Assembly: GCA_020137815.1 (NCBI GenBank)
Contig: CM035351.1
Span: forward strand, 973,751 to 1,037,750
Direction: 5' to 3'
Source of the DNA: Hormiphora californensis
Taxonomy: Eukaryota > Ctenophora > Tentaculata > Cydippida > Pleurobrachiidae
Length of the DNA stretch: 64,000 nt
Under the pieces are notes generated by a model, which was not told the DNA's origin, ran no database searches, and worked only from the letters and a program-made list of their open reading frames with translations. The translations under genes were made by a program, and so were the position numbers. Shown here piece after piece: positions 25,164-36,480 of this stretch; position 1 is the first letter of the stretch; each line of letters starts with the position of its first letter.

Positions 25164-25380
25164 GCGCAACTTTTTAGTTGGATCGCGAAACTCATCACGC
25201 GACGTTTTGATCTTTGTTTTTTAAACTTTTTTGTTTCTTTTAACTTTTTTCCCCAATTTTCCAAATCTCAAGTCCGTCATGCCGCAAGCGTGCGGTTTAA
25301 GGCCTTAGGGCGTCGCTTCCTGTAACTCTTAACACTCCGGTTTATTAGTGATTATCTTTGACTCCGTTCCCAGCTTAAAA

Positions 25381-26064
25381 ATGTCCTCAGAAGTCGCGGA
25401 AGAAATATTGAGCAAACAGCGATCATACCTTCAAGACCTCACCATAATTCTTACGGATGCTGCTGTCAAAAAGTTTTCAGATGCAAAATGTGCGTACAGA
25501 AAAGACAACGAAAAGTTGATACACGAAGCAAACAAAAAGGAGGACGAATTGGTGAGCACAGTCAAGGATCTCCAGGAGTCGATTAAAATAAAGAATGATG
25601 CTCTCACTCGAATGAGTAGAGAACTTGTCAAGCTTGAAGCTGAACTTAAAGCGGAAAAGCAGTCCCATTCTGAAACAAAAGATTCGTTGACAGTGTGTCA
25701 AACAGAGCTTCGAAACACTGGTCAAGATCTAGAGCGTTATTTAGAAGTGTCACAGAAAGATCGTCATACCATTCAGGCGGCATACCTGGAGATGCGAGAG
25801 AAAGCGATCGAGGAGTCTCTTAAATGTACTAAATATGTCAATCAGTATAGTAAACTCAGGTCAGATAAAGAAAACTGTGAGTTACAACTGAGGGATAAGG
25901 AAGCGAAAGTGCAGCGGTTAAACAAGTCCATCAAATCATCCAAGAAATCATTCCAAAAAGACCTTGTTAATAAAGAAGCAGAGAGACAGCAGCTGCAGTA
26001 TTTATCCTTGCTCAAAGACCAACTTAACACCCCCGTTAAGCCTAATAAGTCACCCTCCCAATAG
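25381..26064 (+). CDS. Intronless coiled-coil protein, unknown function
   Basis: About 227 residues starting at ATG 25381 (context AAAATG); an in-frame upstream ATG at 25348 would add eleven residues. Almost entirely charged heptad-like helix (KLIHEANKKEDELVSTVKDL, LRDKEAKVQRLNKSIKSSKK) with a short Pro/Ser tail. No domain, membrane segment or catalytic motif seen. A frameshifted copy lies at 38372-39047. It ends three bases before the MGCAASK ORF. I do not recognise the family; a structural or cytoskeletal adaptor is only a guess. Confidence 0.7.
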   Translation: MSSEVAEEILSKQRSYLQDLTIILTDAAVKKFSDAKCAYRKDNEKLIHEANKKEDELVSTVKDLQESIKIKNDALTRMSRELVKLEAELKAEKQSHSETKDSLTVCQTELRNTGQDLERYLEVSQKDRHTIQAAYLEMREKAIEESLKCTKYVNQYSKLRSDKENCELQLRDKEAKVQRLNKSIKSSKKSFQKDLVNKEAERQQLQYLSLLKDQLNTPVKPNKSPSQ

Positions 26065-26067
26065 AAA

Positions 26068-26181
26068 ATGGGTTGTGCGGCCTCCAAAAAATCACGGGTA
26101 GCTAAGCGTGATCTTAATGTGTACAAAGTTGATTTGGTGGGTTTTAAGTGGGGTTTTCTTTGCATGAAGCTGTGTATGTAA
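26068..26181 (+). CDS. Short ORF with N-terminal acylation motif, or first exon of NUDT9-like gene 1
   Basis: 37-codon frame beginning MGCAASKKS, in a good start context (GAAAATGG), three bases after the stop of the coiled-coil gene. Gly2 with Ser6 fits an N-myristoylation signal and Cys3 a palmitoylation site. A donor-like GTGGGT after codon 23 would join in phase 0 to the acceptor TCCTAG at 26324, producing MGCAASK...VDL|GMKMAR and placing an acylation signal on the NUDT9-like protein. The same MG(C)AASK start survives, with indels, near 39049. Whether it is a peptide, an exon or chance is not decided by the sequence. Confidence 0.4.
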   Translation: MGCAASKKSRVAKRDLNVYKVDLVGFKWGFLCMKLCM

Positions 26182-26326
26182 ATATGATCAGAATGTAATC
26201 TTTCAACCTTTTTATTCATTTGTTATGCAGCATATATTATTAGCAATGGGACTTTTTCACCAGTCTGCATTTTGTACCCCTGTTAACCCCCAATTTCTTC
26301 CTAACAAGTACTCTCCCTCCTAGGGA

Positions 26327-27181
26327 ATGAAGATGGCGCGGTTAACGACCCACACATCCTGTATCAACACAACCTACCTCAAGGGACCTGCCAGGGGCTC
26401 CGTGCCCAAAGATAAGGTCCCATTCTCCACTGCATTCCCGGAGTACGCCCCCGTGGTTTATACGGCTCCCTCGGTCCTGGCCGGTCCTGTTTGGGCGGAT
26501 AAGGACATAAAGGCGGGAGTTAAACATGATATGAAGTTCAATACGCTGGATGGAAAAGTGAACAGGGTGTCTCATTATGGGGAATACAAGGTAGAGGAAG
26601 GGATGCCAGTGAACCCAGTTGGTAGAACGGGGATCAAGGGAAGGGGTCTTCTTGGGAAGTGGGGACCCAATCACGCTGCTGATCCTGTGGTAACCAGATG
26701 GAAACGGGACGAGAAGGGTGCTCCTGTGAAAGTGTCTGGTAAAGGCGTCCTGGAGTTCGTGGGGATAAAGCGGCGGGATACGGGCGAGTGGGCCATTCCT
26801 GGGGGTATGGTTGACGCTGGAGACTCTGTTAGTGCCACCCTGCGGAAAGAGTTTGGGGAAGAAGCTTTGGCCGCCCTAGATATGCCTAAAGCGGAGCAGG
26901 AACGAGTAATGAAACTCACAAAACAGCTCTTCTCTGGGTCTGGTACGACTCTCTACCGAGGCTACGTGGACGACCCCAGGAACACTGATAATGCCTGGAT
27001 GGAGACTGTAGCTGTGAACTTCCATGATGCCTCTGGGGATCTGTTTTCTTCCTTTAAACTGAAGGCTGGTGATGATGCCGGGGCTGTTAGCTGGATATCA
27101 ATCGACCAATCGATAAAGCTGTATGCAAACCATCGTACATTTATTGAGGCTGCGGTAACTCATAATAAGGCTCACTGGTAG
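26327..27181 (+). CDS. NUDT9: NUDT9-type ADP-ribose pyrophosphatase, paralogue 1
   Basis: Hydrolyses ADP-ribose to AMP and ribose 5-phosphate. The 284-residue frame matches NUDT9 along its length: VLAGPVWAD, GRGLLGKWGPNHAADP, TRWKRD, GEWAIPGGMVDAGD, the Nudix box [37 protein letters not shown] and LKAGDDAG. The Nudix box keeps the two catalytic Glu of EFGEE but has Lys for the usual Arg (KEF) and Asp for the first Glu. The frame opens just after an acceptor (CTCCTAG|GGA), so an upstream exon is possible. Its central 515 bp are almost identical to paralogue 2. No TRPM channel sequence is adjacent. Downstream AATAAA-like sites are at 27240-27370. Confidence 0.9.
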   Translation: MKMARLTTHTSCINTTYLKGPARGSVPKDKVPFSTAFPEYAPVVYTAPSVLAGPVWADKDIKAGVKHDMKFNTLDGKVNRVSHYGEYKVEEGMPVNPVGRTGIKGRGLLGKWGPNHAADPVVTRWKRDEKGAPVKVSGKGVLEFVGIKRRDTGEWAIPGGMVDAGDSVSATLRKEFGEEALAALDMPKAEQERVMKLTKQLFSGSGTTLYRGYVDDPRNTDNAWMETVAVNFHDASGDLFSSFKLKAGDDAGAVSWISIDQSIKLYANHRTFIEAAVTHNKAHW

Positions 27182-27766
27182 CCCAATATCAAATCTGACA
27201 AGAAACCAATGTTTTGCTGAAATTATAAAATGTCCTTGAATATATATCACACAGAAAAAGGTTTGGTGTAGTTTTATTTTTCGTGTGTTAGTTTTAACGA
27301 GAATTATAATGTTTTAGCAAAGTTTGAAATGTATCTCTTTTATAGCAGAGCACACACACTAATGTAATAAACTTGTTTGCCTTCTATCTAGTTGGGTGTT
27401 GTGTATCTATTCTCTTGTGTGCATTCCTTACAGAATACATCCGTTCCTTTGTGTGGGAAAGAGTAAGGGGTCTTATTAGAGTAATTTGTATAGACCCTCC
27501 AGTTTATAATGAATGTGTAAATGTTCAAATAATCGTTGTAAATATAATGTTCTATCGTACTAAGATTTTCAATTTCAAGTGTTTTTATTTGACCCCAAAT
27601 TGGTTCGCTTTGGTTCTTAATTTCCCTTTCTTTCCTCATTTCCCTCTCTTATCCCCAGTCCCCCATATCAAACGGATTCTCTTCTATCCAATCTCCTTTT
27701 AAAACCATATCTCAATTATTCCACTTCTAACTAACTCAAGATATCCGTAGGTGCACCGTCCTGCTC

Positions 27767-28594
27767 ATGTCCCTACACTCCAGGTGCCGTAACTCGCCCT
27801 ACGATGACGGCAAGGCCAAGAGATTCCCAGTTCCAGATTCCAAGGTCCCCTGGTCTGTTTCCTACCCCGAGTACACCCCGGCCCTCTATACCAGCCCCCT
27901 AGTTGCCGCTGGTCCGGTGTGGGCGGATCCTGAGAAAGGGAACTTTAAATTCAATGCCCTCGATGGTAGGACGGATAGGCGTTCCGTGGTGGGTGAGTAC
28001 AAGGTAGAGGAAGGGATGCCAGTGAACCCAGTTGGTAGGACCGGGATCAAGGGAAGGGGTCTTCTTGGGAAGTGGGGACCCAATCACGCTGCTGATCCTG
28101 TGGTAACCAGATGGAAACGGGACGAGAAGGGTGCTCCTGTGAAAGTGTCTGGTAAAGGCGTCCTGGAGTTTGTGGGGATAAAGCGGCGGGATACGGGCGA
28201 GTGGGCCATTCCTGGGGGTATGGTTGACGCTGGAGACTCTGTTAGTGCCACCTTGCGGAAAGAGTTTGGGGAAGAAGCTTTGGCCGCCCTCGATATGCCT
28301 AAAGCGGAGCAGGAACGAGTAATGAAACTCACAAAACAGCTCTTCTCTGGGTCTGGTACGACTCTTTACCGAGGCTACGTGGACGACCCCAGGAACACTG
28401 ATAACGCCTGGATGGAAACTGTTGCTGTGAACTTCCACGATGCCTCTGGAGATCTATTTTCTTCCTTTAAACTGAAGGCTGGTGATGATGCCGGGGCTGT
28501 TAGCTGGATCACCGCTAGCAGCAAACTCCCCATGTACGCGAGTCATGCCAACTTTGTGAAATGTGCTGTGGAGAAACTGGGAGGTGATTGGTAG
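27767..28594 (+). CDS. NUDT9: NUDT9-type ADP-ribose pyrophosphatase, paralogue 2
   Basis: 275-residue frame, same family and same catalytic block as the gene at 26327. The N-terminus (NSPYDDGKAKRFPVPDSKVP) is closer to known NUDT9 than that of paralogue 1, and the C-terminus (ASSKLPMYASHANFVKCAVE) is also different. The start is uncertain: ATG 27767 lies between two possible acceptors (CCGTAG near 27749 and CTCCAG|GTGCC near 27783). Overlapping polyadenylation signals AATAAA lie at 28653-28663. Frameshifted copy at about 40758-41594. Confidence 0.9.
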   Translation: MSLHSRCRNSPYDDGKAKRFPVPDSKVPWSVSYPEYTPALYTSPLVAAGPVWADPEKGNFKFNALDGRTDRRSVVGEYKVEEGMPVNPVGRTGIKGRGLLGKWGPNHAADPVVTRWKRDEKGAPVKVSGKGVLEFVGIKRRDTGEWAIPGGMVDAGDSVSATLRKEFGEEALAALDMPKAEQERVMKLTKQLFSGSGTTLYRGYVDDPRNTDNAWMETVAVNFHDASGDLFSSFKLKAGDDAGAVSWITASSKLPMYASHANFVKCAVEKLGGDW

Positions 28595-28982
28595 ACCGAT
28601 GAGAGAGAGAGGTTGTTTTCCTACTATGTAGTGACCCCGGGCATACTGCTGGAATAAAATAAACACTAAAATAGAACAAAATCCAGTGAGATATGTTATT
28701 TTTGTGAATTTAGATTTTAGTGGGTTGTTTATTTGAGTTTATTTTTCTAGTATTTGTATAATTTTTATTGAGGTTTGTTTTTTGTAGTAGTTTAGTGTTA
28801 TTTATCGTTTTGAGAGTTGTATATATTTTCCTGTAAATTTCCTGTAAATTTGCCCGACAAACTTACTTGGCAACGATACCACTGTTTCAATCTGTCTACC
28901 TCATCTCTCTGATCTTTTTCGTCTGTCTCTAAGATATTTCTCTCTTTCTCCCTCTCTTTTTCACTTTTTTGTGACTCTCTTA

Positions 28983-29126
<144 letters not shown>

Positions 29127-29187
29127 TGTTCTGCTCCATTCTCCATCTACTCTCATCTTATCTTCTCCTCCGTTGTTCTTTAGTTTG

Positions 29188-32102
29188 GTAGATCTGCACT
29201 CTTGCCGGTGGTCTGCTCCACGTGTTGCACCCCGGACTTTACTTTCACATTTACAAGACCTCACGTCTCTGCTTTGTGGGGGAAAACGCGATGTCGGGCT
29301 GTTGTACCAAAGGACTATGACAATCGAAGCCAACTTTCGAGTAGCAGTTCGTTAATTGTGTCACAACTCTGTTGTAATTGAGTTTAAGAAGGCCGCACAG
29401 ACTTTATAATTTGGAGGTGGTGAGAGACAATGGTAGATCGTCCAGTGTAGTAGTAGTTAGTAGAACAAAGAGAGTGATAGAGAGAGAGAGAGTGATAGGG
29501 AGATGTGTGTGTCCGGCGAGAGATAGAAAGAGAGCCGGAGAGAGAGAGAAGAGAGAGAGAAAGAGAGGTACGAGAGACCGGACCTTGGAGAATTATGGTA
29601 CTTCCTTCAAACACACACGAGATACCCATCACACCATGTGGTGTTTACGAATTGTGTGTTTTTTGTGTGTGGAACAATTCCTTGTTTTATCAAACTTCCT
29701 TCCACTCCGTTCCCTATACATATCATTTACCTTCCTCTGCCCCCTGCCTTGCCACTTCTCTCACCGCATTCGGATTGTCATGGGGACTCCTTCTTCACAC
29801 CTGGTATATTTTCACATGAAAACTGTCCGTCTTCTCCTTGGGGCTGATTGCTCTACTTTCATGCCATCAATCGATCACGCTGATCGATAAATGTACATGT
29901 TGTTGTGTTCACTCTGAGGGTTGTTTCCAGTTGTAAGGAACTGACTGTCCGGTTTATTTTGGTATGACGTACATCTTAACTTGCTCCATAATACCACGCA
30001 CCCTCGCTTTCAATCACCCCATATACTCAGGAAGGAATGATGGCATTTGGTGTCGACTGCTTCTCTATGTTAATGCGCGTATGTAATGAGTTACTAGACC
30101 CAGGAAACGAAAGTCTGCCATTCAAAAGGGAATAAAGAATGCTACACTCCTTACCCCGAATACAGCCTGTTTAGTGAAAATAGAGGAGTTGTTAGTGGCT
30201 TGGGAAATCCTGTAATCAAACAACTATACATCGTATAATGTGGTATTCATGCTGTCTTGTAGAATTGTCTTGTATCACTCGTTCTTTTCTATGATATGTC
30301 GTCATGAACATATATGCGGAACGCCCTGTACTTAAGAGTGCGGTTATTAGTTCATTAGTTTACCTATCCCCTGCATCGCGATGACACGGCAATTTATAGC
30401 TCGAACATGAGTTGTTGTATTTCCGGTTACCATGGTAAAACAAACAACCATCGACAACCACGTACATACGTAGTATAATGTGGCTATCATGCATTCTTCA
30501 GAATATGTCTTTAGCAGCTTCCTATCTTGTTCTTCAGTAGCTCAGAAAAAAGTTACATCACAGAGAGTTTAAAATATACTGTCTTCCGATTACGTCACTG
30601 CATCTAAGAAACAAACAAACAACAACATACACTATACACAATAATACATTTACCATGTACAATAACACATTATACATGTTCACATATTCAACTGGCAGTG
30701 TATTGATGGTGGCCATATATTGTTGCAGTTTAGCATATAATGTCTCCAGTTACACACACACAGCCCACATAAAAATATTCCTCCTTCTTCATCGCTATTT
30801 CTTCTTGTTTACAGTTTCCGTTTATTATATAGCTGTGTGTAACACGCACAGACCAAATCTCTCTAACTCTATCTCTTTCTATCTATGTCTTTCTCTCTGT
30901 CTCTATATCTCTACCTACCTAACTGTTTCTTTCTCTCAATCTTCCATCGATGTTTCCTAAGTGGTATGCTACTTTAACAAGCTGGTAATATCGGCTGATA
31001 ATTATAACAACCTCTCTTCTTGAAGTATATGGGCTGTCACTTAGTGTCACATGAAATTAGAATCATTAATTACGCAAGGACATATAGTATTTAATCGGTA
31101 TATCTCAGACTTTATACATGTGTGCCTCAATTATACTAGACCCTTGGTACCCTGCCTTTGTAAAATGTAAAACTTTCCAAGAGCTCTTTCTTGTGCTATG
31201 CACGAGAAAGGGAGGGGGTTTTAGGCTACTAAATCACATACTCTCCTAACCTTCCCCTCCCTTCCTTCCAGGTACTCCACACAATACGAGACACGCCTGC
31301 CAACCCTAAAGGAATTGTAGCTCTCTCTATCAACGCTGATAACTCATACCTCGCATACCCTGGATCAGGACAAATCGGCGAAGTCCAAGTATTTGACACC
31401 CTCAATCTTGACGCAGTGACCATGATAGCAGCCCATGACACCCCCCTCGCCGCTCTCTCATTCAATTCTTCAGGCTCCCTCCTTGCCAGTGCTAGTGAGA
31501 AGGGTACCGTTATCAGGATATTCAGTATACCAAGTGGAACTAAAGTATTCGAACTGAGACGGGGTGTTAAAAGGTGTGCTGCTATCTACTCCCTGAACTT
31601 TAGTCCTGATGACCGGTACATGTCCGCATCCAGTAACACTGAAACAATCCACATCTTTAAACTGGACAGTAGTGGTGGTGGACAATCCACTGTGGCAGCA
31701 GCGGCTGAGGTGCCCGCTACATCACCCCCTGAGTCCCAGTCATGGGGGCAGTACCTTGGAGCGGCCCTCGTCAGCACAGCTAGTTACCTACCCTCCCAGA
31801 TGACGGATGTCTTCACCCAGGGGAGGTCATTCGCACATGTCAAGTTGCCAACAGCGGGTCTCCGTTCAATATGTGCCCTGACAACAACAGGGAAACTGCT
31901 GGTGGCCAGTTCTGATTCCTATCTCTACGTCTATAACATCGACCAAGAGGAGGGCGGGGAGTGTGTTTTGTCGAAACAACACTGTATGCTTGCTGCCAGT
32001 GATCCCAGTGAGGATTCCCTACCCACTTCGTCTGTAGAGCAACCCTCAGAACAGAGCCAAGGAGGCGGAGAGGAACCGCCTTCATTTCAAACAAACTACT
32101 AA
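29188..32102 (+). CDS. WIPI2: WIPI2-like PI3P-binding beta-propeller, first copy
   Basis: PROPPIN that binds PI3P on phagophores and recruits ATG16L1. The last exon (31272-32102, TAA) is intact: [55 protein letters not shown], the phosphoinositide motif [35 protein letters not shown], and a Ser/Glu-rich tail. The two upstream exons are recognisable only as degraded sequence (about 29188-29345, start codon lost; about 30036-30230, many indels), whereas the same exons are nearly clean in the second copy (42342-42506 and 43240-43461). The mosaic of clean and corrupt exons between the copies points to assembly error rather than gene death. Confidence 0.85.
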
Positions 32103-33256
32103 ACTATGTGTCCGTGTGCGTGTGGGATAAATTTAAAACCGGGGATTTGATGCCAACTGCAGAGGGTATGACCTGACCTGACTGCAATATATCTCTTTTG
32201 AGAGAACAATTCAAACTCATGATTATGTTATAAAAGACTCTGTAAAGACTGATGAGAGAGGAAGAGAGCGAGTTATTAAACGGCCATTGTTCAGCCTGAG
32301 TTACACTGGAAATGGTCTAAACAGAAAGCAGCGAGTAATCTTTTTGTATGTTCTATATCTATGTGTGTTAAGGATAATATTTCGAATACAATATATAAAT
32401 ATTATATTGATTTATGTAGAGCAAGAGAGAGAGAGAGGTGTCTCCCGGTTTGTATACAAAGGGGTCTATATATGAATTTACAGTTTCTGTTATGAGTATG
32501 ATGAATTTAAATACAGTTTGTCTGCCAATTATCTTGTTTATTTTAGACTCCAAGGAATGGATGCGACTTGACAATAATACACATCTGAGCCACATCCGGT
32601 TATTAACCACAGGTCGTCCTTCCCTGTCGCTGTTATGTTGGTTACATCATTACCAGTGATGCGCGACTAGCAAATTCCGGGCGCGGTTAACTGAAAGTGG
32701 AAGGTGTAAGCACTATTGGCACGCGCAAATAAAATATGCGCAATTTACCAAAGTTGATGAACGCCGCGCCGCGCGAATTGCCAAGTCATTTTCAAATTCA
32801 CAAAATTTCATCTTTTTGATTTCCAGCGCAAGATTTTAACTTTTTTAAATGAAAAAAATTCGTCTGGGCTCTGGTTTCGAAATTCCACTGCCCTATCCCC
32901 TGTTTGTGCTTTGTTGCACCTTTCAGTGGTGCTCCGTCGTATTGGCCGCCCAAAGCGTTTTCCACAAAATCCAAAAAGCATTCAATGGCTGCGGACTGCG
33001 TCTTAGACGTCGTGGACAACGCTTAATGCAGGCGGCCAATATTACGGAACACCACTGTTTGAAGTGTATCTACGCTAAGATTAAATACTTATCCTTTGAT
33101 TAAAATTTAAGTGTGTTTGCTTAGCGCAGTCCATGGCGTTCGGCAATAAAACAGATAAGCCACTACCGTCGCTTCTGAATCCAAGTAGCAGCAAAGAGAG
33201 AGATAGAGAGAACAACCAAACTAACACTCATGTTGTTTAGGTATTGTGGCGTTTTC
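32103..33256. other. WIPI 3' region and spacer before CCS
   Basis: AT-rich WIPI 3' UTR, then GC-richer sequence near 32680-32770 (GCGCG-rich). A plus-strand frame (32849-33103) beginning MKKIRLGSGFEIPLP is disrupted in the second copy and matches nothing I know. No gene is claimed. Confidence 0.5.
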
Positions 33257-33615
33257 ATGAAATTGGTTGAGTTTCTCTTCTCCCAAAATCAAGACCATCC
33301 CACACCATCCTCTGTTGAAAAGATTCTATCCGGTACTGGCGTTGTAAAGGATCTTGATAACGAGGCAGGTCGGCTAACACTTGAGACAAACGGGCCGATT
33401 CACGAGGTCGAGGGCAAGCTAAAGTCTGTTTATGACAATGTAAAGTTGGTTGGGATTAGTAGTACTGCTGCGATTAAAGGAGCTGCAGTAGCCATTGTTG
33501 GCGGTATTGGTACTAAAGGTGTCATCCGCTTGGTACAAGATGAAGATTCTGTCTGTGTCGATGGAACCGTGTCTGGCCTGGAGCCAGGTCGATACCAGGT
33601 TTCTGTCAACGAATT
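33257..33615 (+). CDS. CCS: CCS-like gene, 5' part, truncated by gap
   Basis: First 119 or so codons of the copper-chaperone-for-SOD homologue described in full at 46463-47150; the frame runs into the N gap after VSVNE. The last roughly 260 bp before the gap are identical to 46553-46816. The contig on the left and the contig on the right of the gap therefore overlap in truth. Confidence 0.85.
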
Positions 33616-33715
33616 NNNNNNNNNNNNNNNNNNNNNNNNNNNNNNNNNNNNNNNNNNNNNNNNNNNNNNNNNNNNNNNNNNNNNNNNNNNNNNNNNNNNN
33701 NNNNNNNNNNNNNNN
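33616..33715. other. Assembly gap of exactly 100 N
   Basis: A run of 100 N, the usual placeholder for a gap of unknown size. It lies in the middle of the CCS-like coding sequence, which continues correctly only at 46817. Confidence 0.99.
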
Positions 33716-36020
33716 GAGAGACAAGAGCCCTTATTTGTGTCTTAACAAGAGTCTGCCAATGAACTACTGCAACGTAACGAACGAGTAATGAAATAGAATT
33801 CTAGCTCTGTGACTTGTTGGCTCCTTTAGCAACACTTTAGGCAAATACAGTTTCCCAAAAATTGATTAAATTCGCATTTACCAAAGTTTTGGTCGATTGG
33901 CCAGAGTGTAGCTGTATTATTGTGAGACTCTCCAGCCCGAGAGAACATTCCTTTGTACACTGTGCTTTCATGTGTGCATAAATGGGTATTTGATACTTCT
34001 TTAAGTTGCATTTTAGTGAAGGAAGATCCACTTATTGGTGTCTGAACAAGCAAAGTGAACCACACTGCAACGTTAATAACACGATATGAATAGAATTTCT
34101 GCTCTGTGGACTTGTTAGTGCGTCCTTTATCGAAACACGTAATTGCACCAGTGCAAAGTTTCCTCCCAAATTTGAATTCAAATTCGAAATTCCAGAGTTT
34201 TGGGTCGGATATTGGCCAGATGTAGCTGTATTTATGATTATACGAGGCAGGCTCGAGAGACCAGTTAGCAGTGTTAACTTGGGAGTTCATGTGATGTCTA
34301 GAATGGGAGGGTATTTGGTATCGGATTTTAAGAATTGCATTTTTGTGAAGAAAGAGCCCTTATTGGTGTCTGAGACAAGACAAAGTAAACGACTGCACCG
34401 TAACGAACGAGTAATAATAGACTTCTGGCTCTGTGACTTGTTAGTGCTCCTTTATCAACACGTATGGCAAAATACAAAAGTTTCCCAAATTGGGGAAATT
34501 GGGATTTCGAAATTCCAAAGTTTTGGGTCGATATGGCCACGAAATGTAGCTGTAATATTTAGGATGAGACTAGGCCAGGCTCGGAGACCAGTTCAGTGGT
34601 AACTGGGAGTTATGGTGGTGCTAGAAATGGGTATTTGGAGACTGATTTAAGTTGCATTTTAGTGGAGAGAAAGCGCCCTTATTGGTGTCAGAGACCAGCA
34701 AAGTGCAACGAACTGCAAACGTACGAACGCTAATGAATAGACTTCTTTCTGCTCTGTGACTTGTAGTGCTCTTTATCGAAACAAAGTAATGGCAAGTACA
34801 AATTTTCCCAAATTGAAGTGTAAATTGCGAAATTCCAAAGGTATTTTTGGTCATATTGCCAAGAATGTAGCTGTAATTTAGTGATGATACTAGGCCAGGC
34901 TCGAGATACGTTCAGTGGTTAACTGGGAGTTATGTGTGCTATAAATTGTTATTTTAGACGGATAAGCAGTTGGCATTTTAGTGAAGAGAAGAGCCCTTAT
35001 GGTGTCTGAGACACAGCAAAGTGAAACGAACTGCAGCGTAACGAACGAGTAATGAATGAATTCCTGCTTCTGTGACTTGTTCTTGCTCCTTTATCAAACA
35101 CGTAATGGCAAAGTACAAAGTTTCCCAAATTGAATTAAATGCTAAATTCCAAAAAGTTTTTGGGTCGATAATTGGCCAAGAAGTACTGTAATTTAGTGAT
35201 GATACTAGGCCAGGCTCGTAGACAGTTTTCAGTGGTAACTGGAGTTCCATGTGTTCTAGAAATGGTTATTTGAGACGAGAATTTAAAGTCAGTGGGCATT
35301 TTAGTGAGAGAAACGCCCTTCTTGGTGGTCTGAGACAATCAACGTGACACGAACTTCCACGTAAACGAACGAGTAATGAATAGATTCTGCTCTGTACTTG
35401 TTAGTGCTCCTTTATCAAACACTTTAATTGGCACAGTACAATGTTTCCCAAATTGCTTAAATGCGCGAATTCCAAATTTTTAGGGTCGATATTTGGCCAA
35501 AATGTAGCTGTAATTTAGTTATGTATACTAGCCCAGGCCAGCCCGAGAGACATTTCCGTGTGGTAACTTGGAGTTCATGTGGCGAAATGGGTATTTTGAG
35601 ACGGATTTCAGTTGCAATTTTAGTTGAGATGAATATCCCTTATTGGTGTCTTGGAGACAAAGCAAAAGTGAAACGAACGCAACGTAACGAACTGGTCATG
35701 ACTACATTCTGCTCTGGACTTGTTCGGGCTCCTTTATTCAAAAACCCTAATGGCAAGTAACACAGTTTCCCAAATTGAATTCAAAACATGCGAAATCCAA
35801 AGTTTTGGTCGATATTGGCCAAGAAATTAGCTGTACTTTGATGATAGACTAGGCCCAGGCCCTAGAGCAAGACATTCAGGTGTTAACTGTGAGTTCAATG
35901 TGGTGCTAGAAATGGGTATTTGAGGACGCGATTTAACAGCTTGCATTCTAAGTGAGAGGAAGAGCCCTATATTTGTGTCTGAGAAAGCAAAGTGAACCGA
36001 ACTTGCAACGTACGAACGGA
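33716..36020. repeat. Noisy tandem satellite, unit about 320 bp, seven copies
   Basis: A landmark (GGCCA..A.GTAGCTGTA) recurs at about 33899, 34213, 34534, 34857, 35173, 35497 and 35817. Each unit also holds TTTCCCAAATTG, GGCCAGGCTCG, GGGTATTTG, CTTATTGGTGTCTGAG and AACGAACGAGTAATGAATAG. Units differ by scattered one-base insertions and deletions rather than substitutions, the pattern of uncorrected long reads. No satellite is present at the corresponding place in the first copy (about 23000). Confidence 0.88.
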
Positions 36021-36118
36021 GTCCTGTCGACAATTTTGCTGTAATATTGATTTCATACCCCCTGTTGCTATGGTACTAATAACTCCTGTTCTACTAACGG
36101 TACCATGTTCTTTACCAG

Positions 36119-36480
36119 GATCCCCTGCCAACCCAACTCCCTTGCTCATCTATCGAACATGCTAAACTGGGCTCAGCCTTGGTGCGCTCCAATGCTCAAA
36201 ACACCAGTGCTGCAATCCTCTTACTGGGGGTAGGTCATCATTATTGTTAACTTTTTTTATGATTTTGAATCTGTTGGTATTGGAGTCTGGTTTATATATT
36301 ATTGACCGCCCATCTAAACCCAATCCTCCTGTTTTAGATCCACATCAGCGTCTGAGGCTCACGAGAAGGACCATACGCGCGGGACAACACGGGCTTACGC
36401 TCCCTGTATCTTCTACACCCACCGACTTCTTTCCCAGCCAGTGATGGATGGAGAGTTGATGAAGGCGTAAACCCGAGGAA
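36119..36480 (+). pseudogene. GATAD2: p66 last two exons, degraded duplicate
   Basis: Counterparts of exons 23129-23206 and 23307-23549 can be followed (GATCC..TGCCAA, CAGCCAGTGATGGATGGAGA), but with several inserted and deleted bases that destroy the frame. No upstream p66 exons precede it; the 320-bp satellite does. Confidence 0.8.

Larger units (their letters stand above)
23550..25380. other. Spacer between p66 and the coiled-coil gene
   Basis: Contains the p66 3' UTR, a 39-bp mini-element (24070-24108), AT-rich sequence and a 424-bp insertion (24740-25163). Short frames on the minus strand around 24203-24495 have a counterpart at 37353-37733 but no recognisable domain, so no gene is claimed. 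Confidence 0.6.

Noticed and set aside
26327-28594. TRPM2 channel with NUDT9-H domain
   Set aside because: The Nudix parts align to stand-alone NUDT9 over their full length, and no TRPM transmembrane or N-terminal homology is present nearby.
32849-33103. Frame starting MKKIRLGSGF upstream of CCS
   Set aside because: Not preserved in the second copy beyond chance, no recognisable domain, and no splice link that would add a CxxC to CCS.
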